Shown: positions 43,214-52,683 of the stretch, in pieces
Layout of the letters: every line of letters starts with the position of its first letter
Numbering within the stretch: the stretch's first letter is position 1
Source of the DNA: Pseudoneobacillus sp042683745
GTDB lineage: Bacteria > Bacillota > Bacilli > Bacillales > Cytobacillaceae
Assembly: GCF_042683745.1 (NCBI RefSeq)
Contig: NZ_JBHUJX010000025.1
Span: forward strand, 186,001-250,000
Direction of reading: 5' to 3'
Length of the DNA: 64,000 bases
Notes under the pieces: model-generated
The model's database searches: none
What the model was told of the DNA's origin: nothing
What the model saw: only the letters and a program-made list of their open reading frames with translations
Program-made: the position numbers and the translations under genes

Positions 43214-44344
43214 TTAGTCATTTTTCCTCGCTTCGGTCATTTGCTTCCAAACAGAACCTTTTGCTTCTTCTCCACCTTCTATTCGTTCGATGGCCATCTT
43301 AACCTGAAGGCTAACTTCGAATTCTGGATCCAGTTCTGCTTCCTTCAATGCATGAAGGGCAGTTTCATCGCCCACTTCATACAAATACATCGCTGCACGC
43401 CATCGAACTAACTTACTTGGATCTTTTAAGGATTCACACATTTCAGGAATCGCTTCTTCAAATCCTAAATCGGATAAACAATCCCCAGCTGTTCTTCTTA
43501 CCGCAACTGCCGAATCCTTTAATGCCTTATATAGTAATGGTAATACTTTTTTATCTTCTATCATACCTACATACACAGTTGCAAGCCTTCGAATTGACAT
43601 TTTTTCGTCATTTAATGCCTTTTCTAACACTAGTAAATCTTCAACAGTCGGATCATCCATTTGCTCTAATGTTTGGAAACGGATTCGCCAATCAGGATTA
43701 TTCAAATCTTCTACTGACACATTTTTCTTTGAACGAACCCTTTTATCAGTAATCGTTCCATTTTCCTTTTTCGCATCTGACACAAGATTTTTCACTCTTT
43801 CTTCTGGATAAGCCGCCAATAACTCTTCTAATAATTCTTGTCCAACCTGATCCATTTCACCGTAGCGGATTCCAAAATCTTGCCACTTTCTAAGTAAAAT
43901 ATAATTGTCACCAGGCAATTGTGCTTCAAATGCTGCAGTCTTATACATTTCAGGAAGCCCAAAACGTTTTTCATTATCATCATCGTTCAATTTAATTTGA
44001 AGAGGAATGCCCTTGAACATTTGAACTAAAGCCTTTACCTCCCCATAATGCTGAACAGGGGACCCACTTAAATCGCTATTAGAATACTCTTCTCCAAATG
44101 CAGTTCTAACTTTAGGTAAAATTTCTTTCCAATCATATTTCGCATTTCGCTCTACGGCTAGAAAATCAGCCACATGATAAACACCTTTTACTCCGTCCAC
44201 TTTAAGAATCGTTTTAATGACTTCAGGTGCACCTTCATGCTGATCCTTTTTATAATTATGGCTTTTACCAAATGGTAATTCCTGATCCAAGATGATTTTC
44301 ATTGTATTTGGACTTGGCGTAGGTTCGATTGAAAGTATTTTCAT
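43214..44344 (-). CDS. ypgR: HEAT-repeat virulence-factor-C-like protein (YpgR)
   Basis: A 376-residue protein with an N-terminal NifU-N-like domain (MKILSIEPTPSPNTMKIILD) and C-terminal HEAT-like repeats (about 215-360, RIRFQTLEQMDDPTVEDLLV and following). This architecture is that of conserved virulence factor C/YpgR. Function unknown; a scaffold role is likely. Order brxA-ypgR-ypgQ matches Bacillus subtilis, with an ABC-F gene inserted. ATG 44344 behind GAGGTG. Confidence 0.75.
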   Translation of the reverse strand: MKILSIEPTPSPNTMKIILDQELPFGKSHNYKKDQHEGAPEVIKTILKVDGVKGVYHVADFLAVERNAKYDWKEILPKVRTAFGEEYSNSDLSGSPVQHYGEVKALVQMFKGIPLQIKLNDDDNEKRFGLPEMYKTAAFEAQLPGDNYILLRKWQDFGIRYGEMDQVGQELLEELLAAYPEERVKNLVSDAKKENGTITDKRVRSKKNVSVEDLNNPDWRIRFQTLEQMDDPTVEDLLVLEKALNDEKMSIRRLATVYVGMIEDKKVLPLLYKALKDSAVAVRRTAGDCLSDLGFEEAIPEMCESLKDPSKLVRWRAAMYLYEVGDETALHALKEAELDPEFEVSLQVKMAIERIEGGEEAKGSVWKQMTEARKND

Positions 44345-44372
44345 CAGATCACCTCATAATATTTTTTATCAA

Positions 44373-46250
44373 TCACTCATTTTCTGCTAGTTCCGAAAGA
44401 TAAGACCATCTTTCGATTAAAAATTCGAGTTCTTGATTCAAAAGATCATTTTTATCGGTTAAAGATTGTGCTTTTTCAAAATCACTGCCAACCTTTCCTA
44501 GTTCATTGGCGATAATTTCTAATTGTTCTTCAGTTGAAGCGATTTTATCATCAATTTCTTCCCATTCTTTTTTCTCTTTATAAGTCATACGTTTTTTCTT
44601 TTCTTTAACCGGTTGTTGTGGCTTTGGAATTTCGGCTTTCGGCTTTTCATTTTTCTTTGCCATTTGATTTTCTAAGTAATCAGAATAGCTACCGTAGAAA
44701 GTTGAAATTTGTCCATCTCCTTCGAAAACCAGTAATTGATCAACTACTTTATCTAAGAAATAACGATCGTGGGAAACGGTAATGACGACTCCCGGAAAAT
44801 CATCTAAATAATCTTCCAATACCGTTAAGGTTTGAGTATCTAAATCGTTCGTAGGTTCATCCAGTAATAATACATTCGGCTCTTCCATTAATTTCTTTAA
44901 TAAATATAGACGACGCTTTTCGCCTCCAGAAAGCTTTCGAATCGGTGTTCCATGTGAATTCATTGGGAAGAGAAAACGTTCAAGCATTTGGGCAGCTGAA
45001 ATGACTTTCCCATCAGATGTATGGACAATTTGCGCTGTTTCTTTCAAATATTCAATCATCCGCATATTTTCGTCCATATCATCATTTTCTTGTGTATAAT
45101 AAGCAATTTTAACAGTCTGCCCTGTAATTAGGTCGCCTTCATCTTGCGAAAACCTACCTGCTAATAAATTTAATAAGGTGGATTTTCCAGCCCCATTTCG
45201 TCCAATAATACCGATTCGGTCACCAGGCTTTATTAAATAGTTGAAATCGGAAATCACCTGCTTATTTCCAAATCTTTTTGAGACATTTTTCAGTTCATAC
45301 ACCTGTTTACCTAGGCGACTTCCACTTAATGAAATATCAAGTTTTTCGGATGACTTTTGCTCTGAAACTTTAGTATCTAATGTTTCAAATCTTTGAATAC
45401 GGGCCTTCTGTTTTGTAGTACGAGCCTTTGCACCTCGTCTCATCCATTCCAACTCATTGCGATAAAGATTACGCATTTTTTCAAACGAAGCGGCTTCATT
45501 TTCCTCACGAATTGCCTTAGATTCTAAAAAGGACGCATAGTTCCCTTTATAGCTATAAATGTTACCTCCGTCTAATTCGAAAATACGGTTAGTCACACGA
45601 TCAAGAAAGTAACGATCATGTGTCACAAGCAAAATCGAACCATTATATCGACTTAAATAATCTTCAAGCCATTTCACTGAGTCAAAATCTAAATGATTCG
45701 TTGGCTCATCTAAAATTAATAAATCAGGTGAATCGATCAACACTTGCGCAAGAGCAACACGTTTTTTCTGACCGCCGGACATTCTTTCAATTTTCTGCTG
45801 GTAGTCTTCTATTCCTAGCCTATTCAAAATCGCCTTCGCATTGGCACTAGCATCCCAAGCATTTAACGAATCCATGTCTTTTTGTAAGGCAAATAATTTT
45901 TGTTGTAACTGCTCATTGTTTGCATCATTATTTAAGTCGGCAAGCGCCTGTTCATACTGACGTAATACCTTAAAAATAGGTGACTCCCCTTTAAATACTT
46001 GTTCAAGGACGGTTAATTCACCGTTTAATTCTGGTTGTTGTGAAAGATAGGAAATCGAATAATCTTTAGCAGCTACAATTTCACCCGAATCAGGAAAATC
46101 AATACCCGCCACAATTTTTAATAATGAAGACTTTCCAGTTCCATTGATACCGATTAAACCAACTCTTTCCTTTTCACTAATGGTGAAATCGATTTGATTG
46201 AATAATTGCTTCTCACCATACGATTTCGTCACATTTTCAATAGAAATCAT
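44373..46250 (-). CDS. ABC-F ATPase, Uup/YfmR type
   Basis: About 625 residues with two ABC modules (Walker A GINGTGKS and GRNGAGKS; LSGGEKRRLYLLKKL), a linker rich in Arg/Lys (EWMRRGAKARTTKQKARIQR) that reaches the ribosome, and a coiled-coil C-terminal domain (about 560-625). ABC-F proteins relieve stalled ribosomes or resist antibiotics; a charged linker without an extended arm fits Uup/YfmR rather than a drug-resistance type. ATG 46250 overlaps the end of the HD gene. Confidence 0.85.
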   Translation of the reverse strand: MISIENVTKSYGEKQLFNQIDFTISEKERVGLIGINGTGKSSLLKIVAGIDFPDSGEIVAAKDYSISYLSQQPELNGELTVLEQVFKGESPIFKVLRQYEQALADLNNDANNEQLQQKLFALQKDMDSLNAWDASANAKAILNRLGIEDYQQKIERMSGGQKKRVALAQVLIDSPDLLILDEPTNHLDFDSVKWLEDYLSRYNGSILLVTHDRYFLDRVTNRIFELDGGNIYSYKGNYASFLESKAIREENEAASFEKMRNLYRNELEWMRRGAKARTTKQKARIQRFETLDTKVSEQKSSEKLDISLSGSRLGKQVYELKNVSKRFGNKQVISDFNYLIKPGDRIGIIGRNGAGKSTLLNLLAGRFSQDEGDLITGQTVKIAYYTQENDDMDENMRMIEYLKETAQIVHTSDGKVISAAQMLERFLFPMNSHGTPIRKLSGGEKRRLYLLKKLMEEPNVLLLDEPTNDLDTQTLTVLEDYLDDFPGVVITVSHDRYFLDKVVDQLLVFEGDGQISTFYGSYSDYLENQMAKKNEKPKAEIPKPQQPVKEKKKRMTYKEKKEWEEIDDKIASTEEQLEIIANELGKVGSDFEKAQSLTDKNDLLNQELEFLIERWSYLSELAENE

Positions 46251-46252
46251 TT

Positions 46253-46903
46253 TCAAGCTTGACCATTCCATTCTTGATAAAATTGAGATAAAAATTCTTC
46301 CATATAAGCATGTCTTTTTTCTGCGATGCTTTTAGCCGATTCAGTATTTAATCGATCCTTTAATAATAAAAGCTTTTCATAAAAATGATGAATACTCGAT
46401 GATTTTCCATTTCGATACTCTTCTATACTCATATTTTCTCGTACTTCAAAATCGGGATGATAAAGAGGTTGTCCTTTTTTACCACCATAAGCAAAGGTTC
46501 TGGCTATGCCTATAGCACCAATGGCATCAAGTCGATCCGCATCTTGGACAATTTTTGCCTCCCAAGAAGTTAATTCTTTCTTTTCACCACCACTAAATGA
46601 AATTGAGTCGATGATTTCTTTTACTCTTGTGGTGATTTCATTCGGTAATTGTAGCCCTTCTAATAAAGACTGTAAAATTTGTTGTCCTTCTTCCTTACTT
46701 TCATTTAATTTCTCATCGGAAATGTCATGTAATAATGCAGCCATTTCTATGATAAATCTATCCCCTTTTTGTTCTTGTTCATATATGTGAAGTGCATTAT
46801 TTCTAACCCGGTCAACATGAAACCAATCATGCCCTGTAGAATCGTTGCCCATTTTCTTCTTCACGTACTCTTCAGCTTGATTTATTATAAAAGAATAATT
46901 CAA
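46253..46903 (-). CDS. ypgQ: HD-domain phosphohydrolase YpgQ
   Basis: A 216-residue HD hydrolase: HDWFHVDRVRNNALHI, then LLHDISDEK (HD pair) and VQDADRLDAIGAIG for the last metal ligand. The Bacillus YpgQ protein is a nucleotide pyrophosphatase; the same use is likely. TTG 46903 behind GGTGAGGG. It reads into the ABC-F gene. Confidence 0.85.
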   Translation of the reverse strand: MNYSFIINQAEEYVKKKMGNDSTGHDWFHVDRVRNNALHIYEQEQKGDRFIIEMAALLHDISDEKLNESKEEGQQILQSLLEGLQLPNEITTRVKEIIDSISFSGGEKKELTSWEAKIVQDADRLDAIGAIGIARTFAYGGKKGQPLYHPDFEVRENMSIEEYRNGKSSSIHHFYEKLLLLKDRLNTESAKSIAEKRHAYMEEFLSQFYQEWNGQA

Positions 46904-46982
46904 TGCTTTCCCTCACCTTCAGATCAACCCTATTTTAACATAAGAGGCATTAAAAGTTTTACACTTACGATTGGATCCATAG

Positions 46983-47010
46983 AAAAAAGTGCTTACTAGA
47001 AGCACTTTTT
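46983..47010. terminator. terminator after the DegV gene
   Basis: AAAAAAGTGCTT/AAGCACTTTTTT stem, loop ACTAG. Confidence 0.8.
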
Positions 47011-47856
47011 TCAAGAGTTATACCAGCTAATCCCCAATGTGTTTTCACCCGCATGTACACCTATTGTTGCACATAATGGATACACTCCGAAATCTATTTC
47101 AGGAAATTGCTCAGAAAGTTCGTTTTTCCATTGTAGAGCAGCTTCAGGCTGCAATCCATAAAGAATGTAAGCTTCCTTTATAGTATTTTTTTCATGAGAA
47201 GACTTTAATAAATTCACAATTTTTTCTCTTGCTTTTTTCTCGCTACGAACTTTTTCCTTTGCTTCTAAAACACCGTTTTCTATAGAAATAATCGGTTTGA
47301 CATTTAACATACTTCCCAATATAAATTGAAGCCCATTCATTCTACCGCTACGGTGCAATTGCTCCAAACTTCCTATTAATACGTATGTTTCATTTGTATC
47401 TGTAATCTCTTCCATTTTTTTGATAACGCTTTCAATATTGTCCTCCTGTCGAGCAGCATTCATTCCATACTTAATTAAGTAGGTTTGCATATAGGCAATT
47501 ATTTTTGAATCAATCGTTATAACGGGGATATTCACTAATTGTGCCGCTTGCTCACTAGATGAAACCGTTCCACTAAGTTTAGAGGATAACAATACCGCGA
47601 TTACCATATCATAATTTTCGGCTAATTTTTCATACAGTATTTTAAATGCCCCAACAGAAGGCTGAGATGTTTTAGGCGGACTTTTCAAAGTTTTTAGCCG
47701 AGAATAGAGCTCTTGTGGAGTTAGGTCGATACCATCATTATATTCTTTATCATCTAAAATAATCGTCAACGGGATCGAATACATATCTGGATGATTTTTG
47801 AGCTCGTCATCTAAATATGTTGTACTATCCGTTACCCAGGCAATTTTTTTCTTCAC
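47011..47856 (-). CDS. DegV family fatty-acid-binding protein, second copy
   Basis: A 281-residue DegV protein related to the one at 29012: WVTDSTTYLDDELKNH, TSQPSVGAFKILYEK, SGTVSSSEQAA, RSGRMNGLQFILGSMLNVKP. GTG 47856 is preferred, with AAGGGGG nine bases before; the ATG at 47874 overlaps that site. Two DegV proteins in one cell usually bind different acyl chains. Confidence 0.88.
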   Translation of the reverse strand: MKKKIAWVTDSTTYLDDELKNHPDMYSIPLTIILDDKEYNDGIDLTPQELYSRLKTLKSPPKTSQPSVGAFKILYEKLAENYDMVIAVLLSSKLSGTVSSSEQAAQLVNIPVITIDSKIIAYMQTYLIKYGMNAARQEDNIESVIKKMEEITDTNETYVLIGSLEQLHRSGRMNGLQFILGSMLNVKPIISIENGVLEAKEKVRSEKKAREKIVNLLKSSHEKNTIKEAYILYGLQPEAALQWKNELSEQFPEIDFGVYPLCATIGVHAGENTLGISWYNS

Positions 47857-47960
47857 AAGGAAAGCCCCCTTCATTTCTATACAATTAAAGCTAATTCTAT
47901 CTGTTTATTATTATATTGTAAATAATATTTTGAATAATTCAACTTCGGAAAAATTGACAT

Positions 47961-48000
47961 AAAAGGCAGGTGACAGAAAATATCTGTTACCTGCCTTTTA
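47961..48000 (-). terminator. terminator of the gene at 48004
   Basis: AAAAGGCAGGTGACAGA-type stem (one G-U) with an A5 loop region; T tail on both strands. Confidence 0.75.
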
Positions 48001-48003
48001 ATG

Positions 48004-48528
48004 TTATTGAGATAAAGTTTCCATCCATATCAAGGTTTGAACCATGTGGTCAACGATATCTACTAAATCGTCTATCTGGTCTTCTTCAATAAGGCGATTA
48101 AAATCAATTATTATTCTATTTTGTATTAATAGATTCTCTTTTAATGGATCGACTTGAATAGACTGTGTAATTTTTCTATTCGTCCCCCAAATTAACCCTA
48201 GTTCATTTTGAATTTTATAATAAAAATCAGCTTCGTTCGGGTGGGTTAAAAAGAATTGAAGTTGTACGACACAGCCTTGTCTAGGTTTTATTTTAATTGG
48301 TAAAAGCTCAGCTGATAAATTTTCTAAACCAGCCTTTAAGCAAAAGTCACCATAAGATTCCCGTGGAGAGTTTTTCAAACAAAACTTAATCGAATATTCC
48401 CTCGATAATTTTGCTAAATTTATCACATCATTACGATCGACTATGTTTAATTCCCCATCAATATCCTTATCGTAAAGATATCCTTCAATGACGACCTTCA
48501 TATTGTCAAATGCCGTTGGATCAAACAT
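48004..48528 (-). CDS. conserved protein of unknown function
   Basis: A 174-residue soluble protein beginning MFDPTAFDNMKVVIEGYLYD. It has a regular alpha-beta pattern and a helical end (DDLVDIVDHMVQTLIWMETL). I do not recognise the family. ATG 48528 has AAGTGAAGG. It has its own terminator and lies after fhs on the same strand, 38 bases apart, so it may be co-transcribed with it. Confidence 0.6.
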   Translation of the reverse strand: MFDPTAFDNMKVVIEGYLYDKDIDGELNIVDRNDVINLAKLSREYSIKFCLKNSPRESYGDFCLKAGLENLSAELLPIKIKPRQGCVVQLQFFLTHPNEADFYYKIQNELGLIWGTNRKITQSIQVDPLKENLLIQNRIIIDFNRLIEEDQIDDLVDIVDHMVQTLIWMETLSQ

Positions 48529-48566
48529 ACCTTCACTTCCCTATGATTCATTTACACCATAAATCG

Positions 48567-50255
48567 TTAAAATAAACCTACCGCATTACCTTTTTCATCG
48601 ACACCCATATTAAGTGCTGCTGGTTTTTTCGGAAGACCAGGCATTGTCATTACTTCTCCAGTTAGTGCTACGATAAAACCAGCACCGATTGAAGGCTTGA
48701 ACTCTCTAATGGTTATTGTAAAATCTGTTGGTCTTCCTAATTTAGATGGATCATCTGATAAGGAATATTGTGTTTTTGCCATACACACTGGTAAGTGTGA
48801 CCAACCATAGCTTTCAAAATCTTGAAGTTGTTTCTTCGCTTTCGGTGAAAATTCTACATCCTTTCCACCGTATACCTTCTGCACGATTGCCTTTACTTTT
48901 TCTGCTATCGTGTCTGAAAGATCATATAAAGGTTGGAAATGATTTTCTTGGTTTTCAATCGCTTCTAATACTTTCTTAGCGAGTTCGATACCACCTTCTC
49001 CACCTTTTTCCCAAACTTCTGTTAAAGCAACAGAAATATTCTGTTCTTCACACCATTTTAGTAATGTTTTCACTTCTAGATCTGAATCTGTTACAAAACG
49101 GTTAATGGCAACTACTGCTGGTAAACCAAAACTTTGGATTGTTTCGATATGTTTTTTCAGGTTAGAAAATCCTGCCGTTAACGCTTGTACATTTTCATTA
49201 ACGAGTTCTGTTTTTAACATCCCTCCGTGCATTTTTAGAGCACGTATGGTCGCTACAATGACAACTGCTTCAGGTTTAAATCCGGCAATACGTGATTTTA
49301 TATGTAAAAACTTCTCCGCCCCTAAGTCAGCCCCAAAGCCTGCCTCTGTCACAACATAATCGGCTAACTTGGAAGCTGTTACAGTCGCAATGGCACTATT
49401 ACAGCCGTGAGCGATATTCGCAAATGGTCCACCATGGATTAGTGCAGGTGTTCCTTCGATCGTTTGAACAAGATTTGGTTTGATTGCATCCTTTAATAGG
49501 AGAGTCAAGGCTCCCTCTACTCCTAAATCTCCAACCGTTACAGGTTGTTTTTGATAATTATAGGCAACAACCATTTTAGCTAATTTATTTTTTAAATCCT
49601 GAAGATCTGTTGACAAACAAAGTACTGCCATAATTTCTGACGCTACCGTAATATCAAAGCCATCCTCACGAGGAATCCCTTGCAATGGACCGCCCAATCC
49701 GATAATCACTTTTCTAAGAGCACGGTCATTTAAGTCTACTGCACGTTTCCAAACAATGCGTCGCTGATCAATTTGCAGTTCATTTCCTTGTTGTAGATGA
49801 TTGTCAATAAAAGCAGCTAATGCATTGTTTGCTGTCGTAATGGCATGTAGGTCACCTGTAAAATGAAGATTGATATCTTCCATTGGAAGAACTTGGGCAA
49901 ATCCACCGCCAGTGGCGCCGCCTTTAATTCCCATTGTTGGACCTAAAGATGGTTCACGCATCGCTATCATTGCTTTTTTACCAATACGGTTAAAAGCATC
50001 ACCAAGACCAACCGTGACTGTTGATTTTCCTTCCCCTGCAGGAGTTGGATTTATCGCTGTCACAAGAATGATTTTACCGGCTTCTTTTGTTTGAACTTTC
50101 TTCAATGCTTCAGTAGAAAGTTTCGCTTTATATTTACCATAAAGCTCTAAATCGTCTTCTGCTAAGCCAATGTTGGAAGCGATTTCATAAATAGGTTTCA
50201 TCGTAGCTTCCTGAGCGATTTCAATATCCGACTTATATTTCGTCTTCATCTCCAT
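48567..50255 (-). CDS. fhs: formate-tetrahydrofolate ligase
   Basis: A 562-residue enzyme that makes 10-formyltetrahydrofolate from formate, ATP and THF. Nucleotide loop TPAGEGKSTVTVGLGDA; PSLGPTMGIKGGATGGGFAQ region; MTMPGLPKKPAALNMGVDE end are all characteristic. ATG 50255 with GTAGGGG five bases upstream; the ATG at 50270 is inside that site. It links to thyA/dfrA folate metabolism. Confidence 0.96.
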   Translation of the reverse strand: MEMKTKYKSDIEIAQEATMKPIYEIASNIGLAEDDLELYGKYKAKLSTEALKKVQTKEAGKIILVTAINPTPAGEGKSTVTVGLGDAFNRIGKKAMIAMREPSLGPTMGIKGGATGGGFAQVLPMEDINLHFTGDLHAITTANNALAAFIDNHLQQGNELQIDQRRIVWKRAVDLNDRALRKVIIGLGGPLQGIPREDGFDITVASEIMAVLCLSTDLQDLKNKLAKMVVAYNYQKQPVTVGDLGVEGALTLLLKDAIKPNLVQTIEGTPALIHGGPFANIAHGCNSAIATVTASKLADYVVTEAGFGADLGAEKFLHIKSRIAGFKPEAVVIVATIRALKMHGGMLKTELVNENVQALTAGFSNLKKHIETIQSFGLPAVVAINRFVTDSDLEVKTLLKWCEEQNISVALTEVWEKGGEGGIELAKKVLEAIENQENHFQPLYDLSDTIAEKVKAIVQKVYGGKDVEFSPKAKKQLQDFESYGWSHLPVCMAKTQYSLSDDPSKLGRPTDFTITIREFKPSIGAGFIVALTGEVMTMPGLPKKPAALNMGVDEKGNAVGLF

Positions 50256-50428
50256 TTTATCCCCTACCATTCTTCATTTTCTTACAACCTTTTTCTATTG
50301 TATCACCTTTCTTTATTCGTTTGGGAGTGTATTTCTGATTTTTCCTACTGTTCACTAAACGTTGCGAATTAGAAATTCAGTGACTATAATAAAATAAATT
50401 TTAAAAATGATTAAAGGGGGTTCACCAT

Positions 50429-51337
50429 TTGCCTATTAATATTCCAAAAAAATTACCTGCAGGGGAAGTACTGAGGCTTGAGAATATTTTTATCATGGAT
50501 GAGGATCGTGCAACTACGCAGGATATACGCCCATTGAACATATTAATATTAAATTTAATGCCTGAAAAAGAAAAAACGGAAGTGCAGCTATTGAGATTAC
50601 TAGGAAATACACCACTTCAAGTGAATATTACTCTATTAAAAACAAAATCTTATCATTCAAAAAATACAAGTCAGTCACATTTAGAGCAATTTTATTCAAC
50701 CTTTGAAGAAGTGAGATCAAAGCGTTTTGATGGTCTTATTATTACCGGTGCACCAATCGAACACCTTCCATTCGAAAATGTAGACTATTGGCAGGAATTA
50801 TCAGAGGTAATGGAATGGTCTAAAGAAAATGTAACATCCTCTTTACACATATGCTGGGGTGCACAAGCTGCACTTTATTATCACTTTGGAATTGATAAAC
50901 ATGAGCTAGGAAAGAAATGTTCAGGCGTATTTGAACATTTGGTAAGTGATTGGTCAGAACCCATTTTGCGTGGTTTTGACGATGTTTTTCCAGCCCCAGT
51001 ATCGCGCTATACAGACGTATCAATGGAAAAGATTAGACAGGCATCTGACCTTAAACTACTTTCCTATTCTGAAGAAGCAGGACCATTGTTAATTTCTTCA
51101 ACCGACGGAAAAATGTTAATGATAACTGGTCACTTAGAATATGAAAATGAAACATTAGCACAGGAATACGAGAGGGATATAGCGAAAAACCTGGATATTG
51201 ACGTTCCTAAAAACTATTTCCCTAACAATGACCCTACCGAAAAGCCTATAAACCGCTGGCGTTCTCACGGCCACCTCTTGTTTTCAAACTGGTTGAATTA
51301 TTATGTGTATCAGGAAACACCTTTTGAATGGAAATAA
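50429..51337 (+). CDS. metA: homoserine O-acyltransferase (MetA)
   Basis: A 302-residue MetA-type enzyme: MPINIPKKLPAGEVLRLENI, LIITGAPIEHLPFENVDYW, active-site Cys in LHICWGAQAALYYHFG, and HLEYENETLAQEY. It acylates homoserine at the start of methionine synthesis; Bacillus enzymes of this family mostly use acetyl-CoA. TTG 50429 with AGGGGG. No S-box riboswitch is seen in the 158-bp upstream gap. A strong hairpin follows. Confidence 0.92.
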   Translation: MPINIPKKLPAGEVLRLENIFIMDEDRATTQDIRPLNILILNLMPEKEKTEVQLLRLLGNTPLQVNITLLKTKSYHSKNTSQSHLEQFYSTFEEVRSKRFDGLIITGAPIEHLPFENVDYWQELSEVMEWSKENVTSSLHICWGAQAALYYHFGIDKHELGKKCSGVFEHLVSDWSEPILRGFDDVFPAPVSRYTDVSMEKIRQASDLKLLSYSEEAGPLLISSTDGKMLMITGHLEYENETLAQEYERDIAKNLDIDVPKNYFPNNDPTEKPINRWRSHGHLLFSNWLNYYVYQETPFEWK

Positions 51338-51340
51338 ACA

Positions 51341-51388
51341 TTACTCCAAAATGGCTGCACCATAAATGTGACAGCCATTTTGAAGTAA
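51341..51388. terminator. strong hairpin after metA
   Basis: Seventeen-base arms (51341-51357 with 51372-51388), one G-U. No long T-run on either side, so termination is likely but not certain. Confidence 0.6.
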
Positions 51389-51416
51389 TTTCCCGACAAT
51401 GATTAACCCCTCTATC

Positions 51417-52100
51417 CTAATTCTTTCTCTTTAACATAAATACCCACATAAAGGATAACGCCTGCTTTAATTCTGGTGACAGATGATGTAATGGAAGTTG
51501 ATCTGCACCGCGCTTATAGACAGGCATTTCGTCAACCTTTTCCCAACCGTTTTCATTTGCCAACTGTTCAAATTCCCATGGCATCATCGTATTGCAGATG
51601 ACTTCCTCACCGTACAATCTACGAAAACTATTCGTTCTCGGCATCGCCGTTGGGCCTAAAATGCCGATACAAGCAAAACCATTTGGTTTAACAATTCGTT
51701 CGATCTCCTTAACTACTTCCAATGGGCTTTCGGTCCATTCGAGTGAATTAATGGCCATTACTGAATCAAAAGAACCCTTTTCTATCTTAACTTTAGAAAT
51801 ATCACCTTTTACAAATTGTAAATTTTGGTGTTGACGTTGTGTAAGAGCTTTTTCAATCATTTCTTCTGATAAATCGATTCCAAGAGTGTGATAGCCAGAT
51901 TGAGCTAGTTTGAAAGAACCATACCCATCTCCGCAGCCTAAATCACAAACACTGGTACCTTCTTTGATATGCTTTTGAAAGAATGGAACAATATCCTTTC
52001 TGCTCCCTGCTTCCCACATTTCTTTACTGTTTTTATTCCAAAAATTTGCTCGCTCATTCCATTGCTTTTCTGCCTCACTAACCCAATTAAAACTTGCCAT
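51417..52100 (-). CDS. class I SAM-dependent methyltransferase
   Basis: A 227-residue methyltransferase with motif I CDLGCGDGYGSFKLAQSGY, then GIDLSEEMIEKA, MAINSLEWTE and KPNGFACIGILG. Substrate cannot be told from the sequence; small-molecule methylation is typical for this type. ATG 52100 behind GGAGGAG. It is just downstream of mntR, with a terminator between. Confidence 0.85.
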   Translation of the reverse strand: MASFNWVSEAEKQWNERANFWNKNSKEMWEAGSRKDIVPFFQKHIKEGTSVCDLGCGDGYGSFKLAQSGYHTLGIDLSEEMIEKALTQRQHQNLQFVKGDISKVKIEKGSFDSVMAINSLEWTESPLEVVKEIERIVKPNGFACIGILGPTAMPRTNSFRRLYGEEVICNTMMPWEFEQLANENGWEKVDEMPVYKRGADQLPLHHLSPELKQALSFMWVFMLKRKN

Positions 52101-52146
52101 AAACTTACTCCTCCAAATAAATTAAAAATTGATTCTAACTTCTATT

Positions 52147-52178
52147 TAAAAAGGATCTGACAAAATGTCGGATCCTTT
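52147..52178 (-). terminator. terminator of mntR
   Basis: AAAGGATCTGACA/TGTCGGATCCTTT stem (one G-U), then TTTAAA on the minus strand. Confidence 0.75.
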
Positions 52179-52599
52179 ATCCCTCTTCACTATTTTTTTG
52201 AATTTGTCGTAAACTTTCTACTCGGGATGAATCTTCTTCAAAGAATTGAATCAAATCTCCAATTCGATCAATGGCGTCCCAACTTAAATGATGCTCTATG
52301 CCTTCCACATCATTATAAATATTTTCTTGCTTAACCCCAATTATTTGCATAAATTGTTCCAATAAATCATGGCGAAACACTAATCTCTTGCCAATTTTCT
52401 TTCCTTTTGGGGTCAAAATCAACCCTCGATATTTTTCATAAACTAAGTATTCATCTTTATCTAACTTCTGAACCATCTTTGTCACAGAGGAGGGGTGTAC
52501 TGAAAGGGACTCGGCAATATCAGATACTCGGGCATACCCTTTTTCTTCAATCAAAATATAAATTTGTTCAATATAATCTTCCATACTTGGCGTTGGCAT
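52177..52599 (-). CDS. mntR: manganese-responsive regulator MntR
   Basis: A 140-residue DtxR-family repressor. All Bacillus subtilis MntR metal ligands are present at the same numbers: D8, H77, E99, E102, H103. HTH is about 20-55 (SDIAESLSVHPSSVTKMVQK). It represses manganese uptake genes when Mn(II) is plentiful. ATG 52599 with GGGAGGGT gives MPTPSMEDY, the family N-terminus. Confidence 0.96.
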   Translation of the reverse strand: MPTPSMEDYIEQIYILIEEKGYARVSDIAESLSVHPSSVTKMVQKLDKDEYLVYEKYRGLILTPKGKKIGKRLVFRHDLLEQFMQIIGVKQENIYNDVEGIEHHLSWDAIDRIGDLIQFFEEDSSRVESLRQIQKNSEEG

Positions 52600-52683
52600 A
52601 AATGTTACCCTCCCAGTCAACTCAATCATCCTAAATTTTACTATAGAAGAATAAGATGGACAAGGGAATTAAACTTGTTTAGC

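Noticed and set aside
50271..50428. S-box or T-box riboswitch before metA
   Set aside because: The 158-bp gap has no terminator/antiterminator hairpins or conserved leader motifs.
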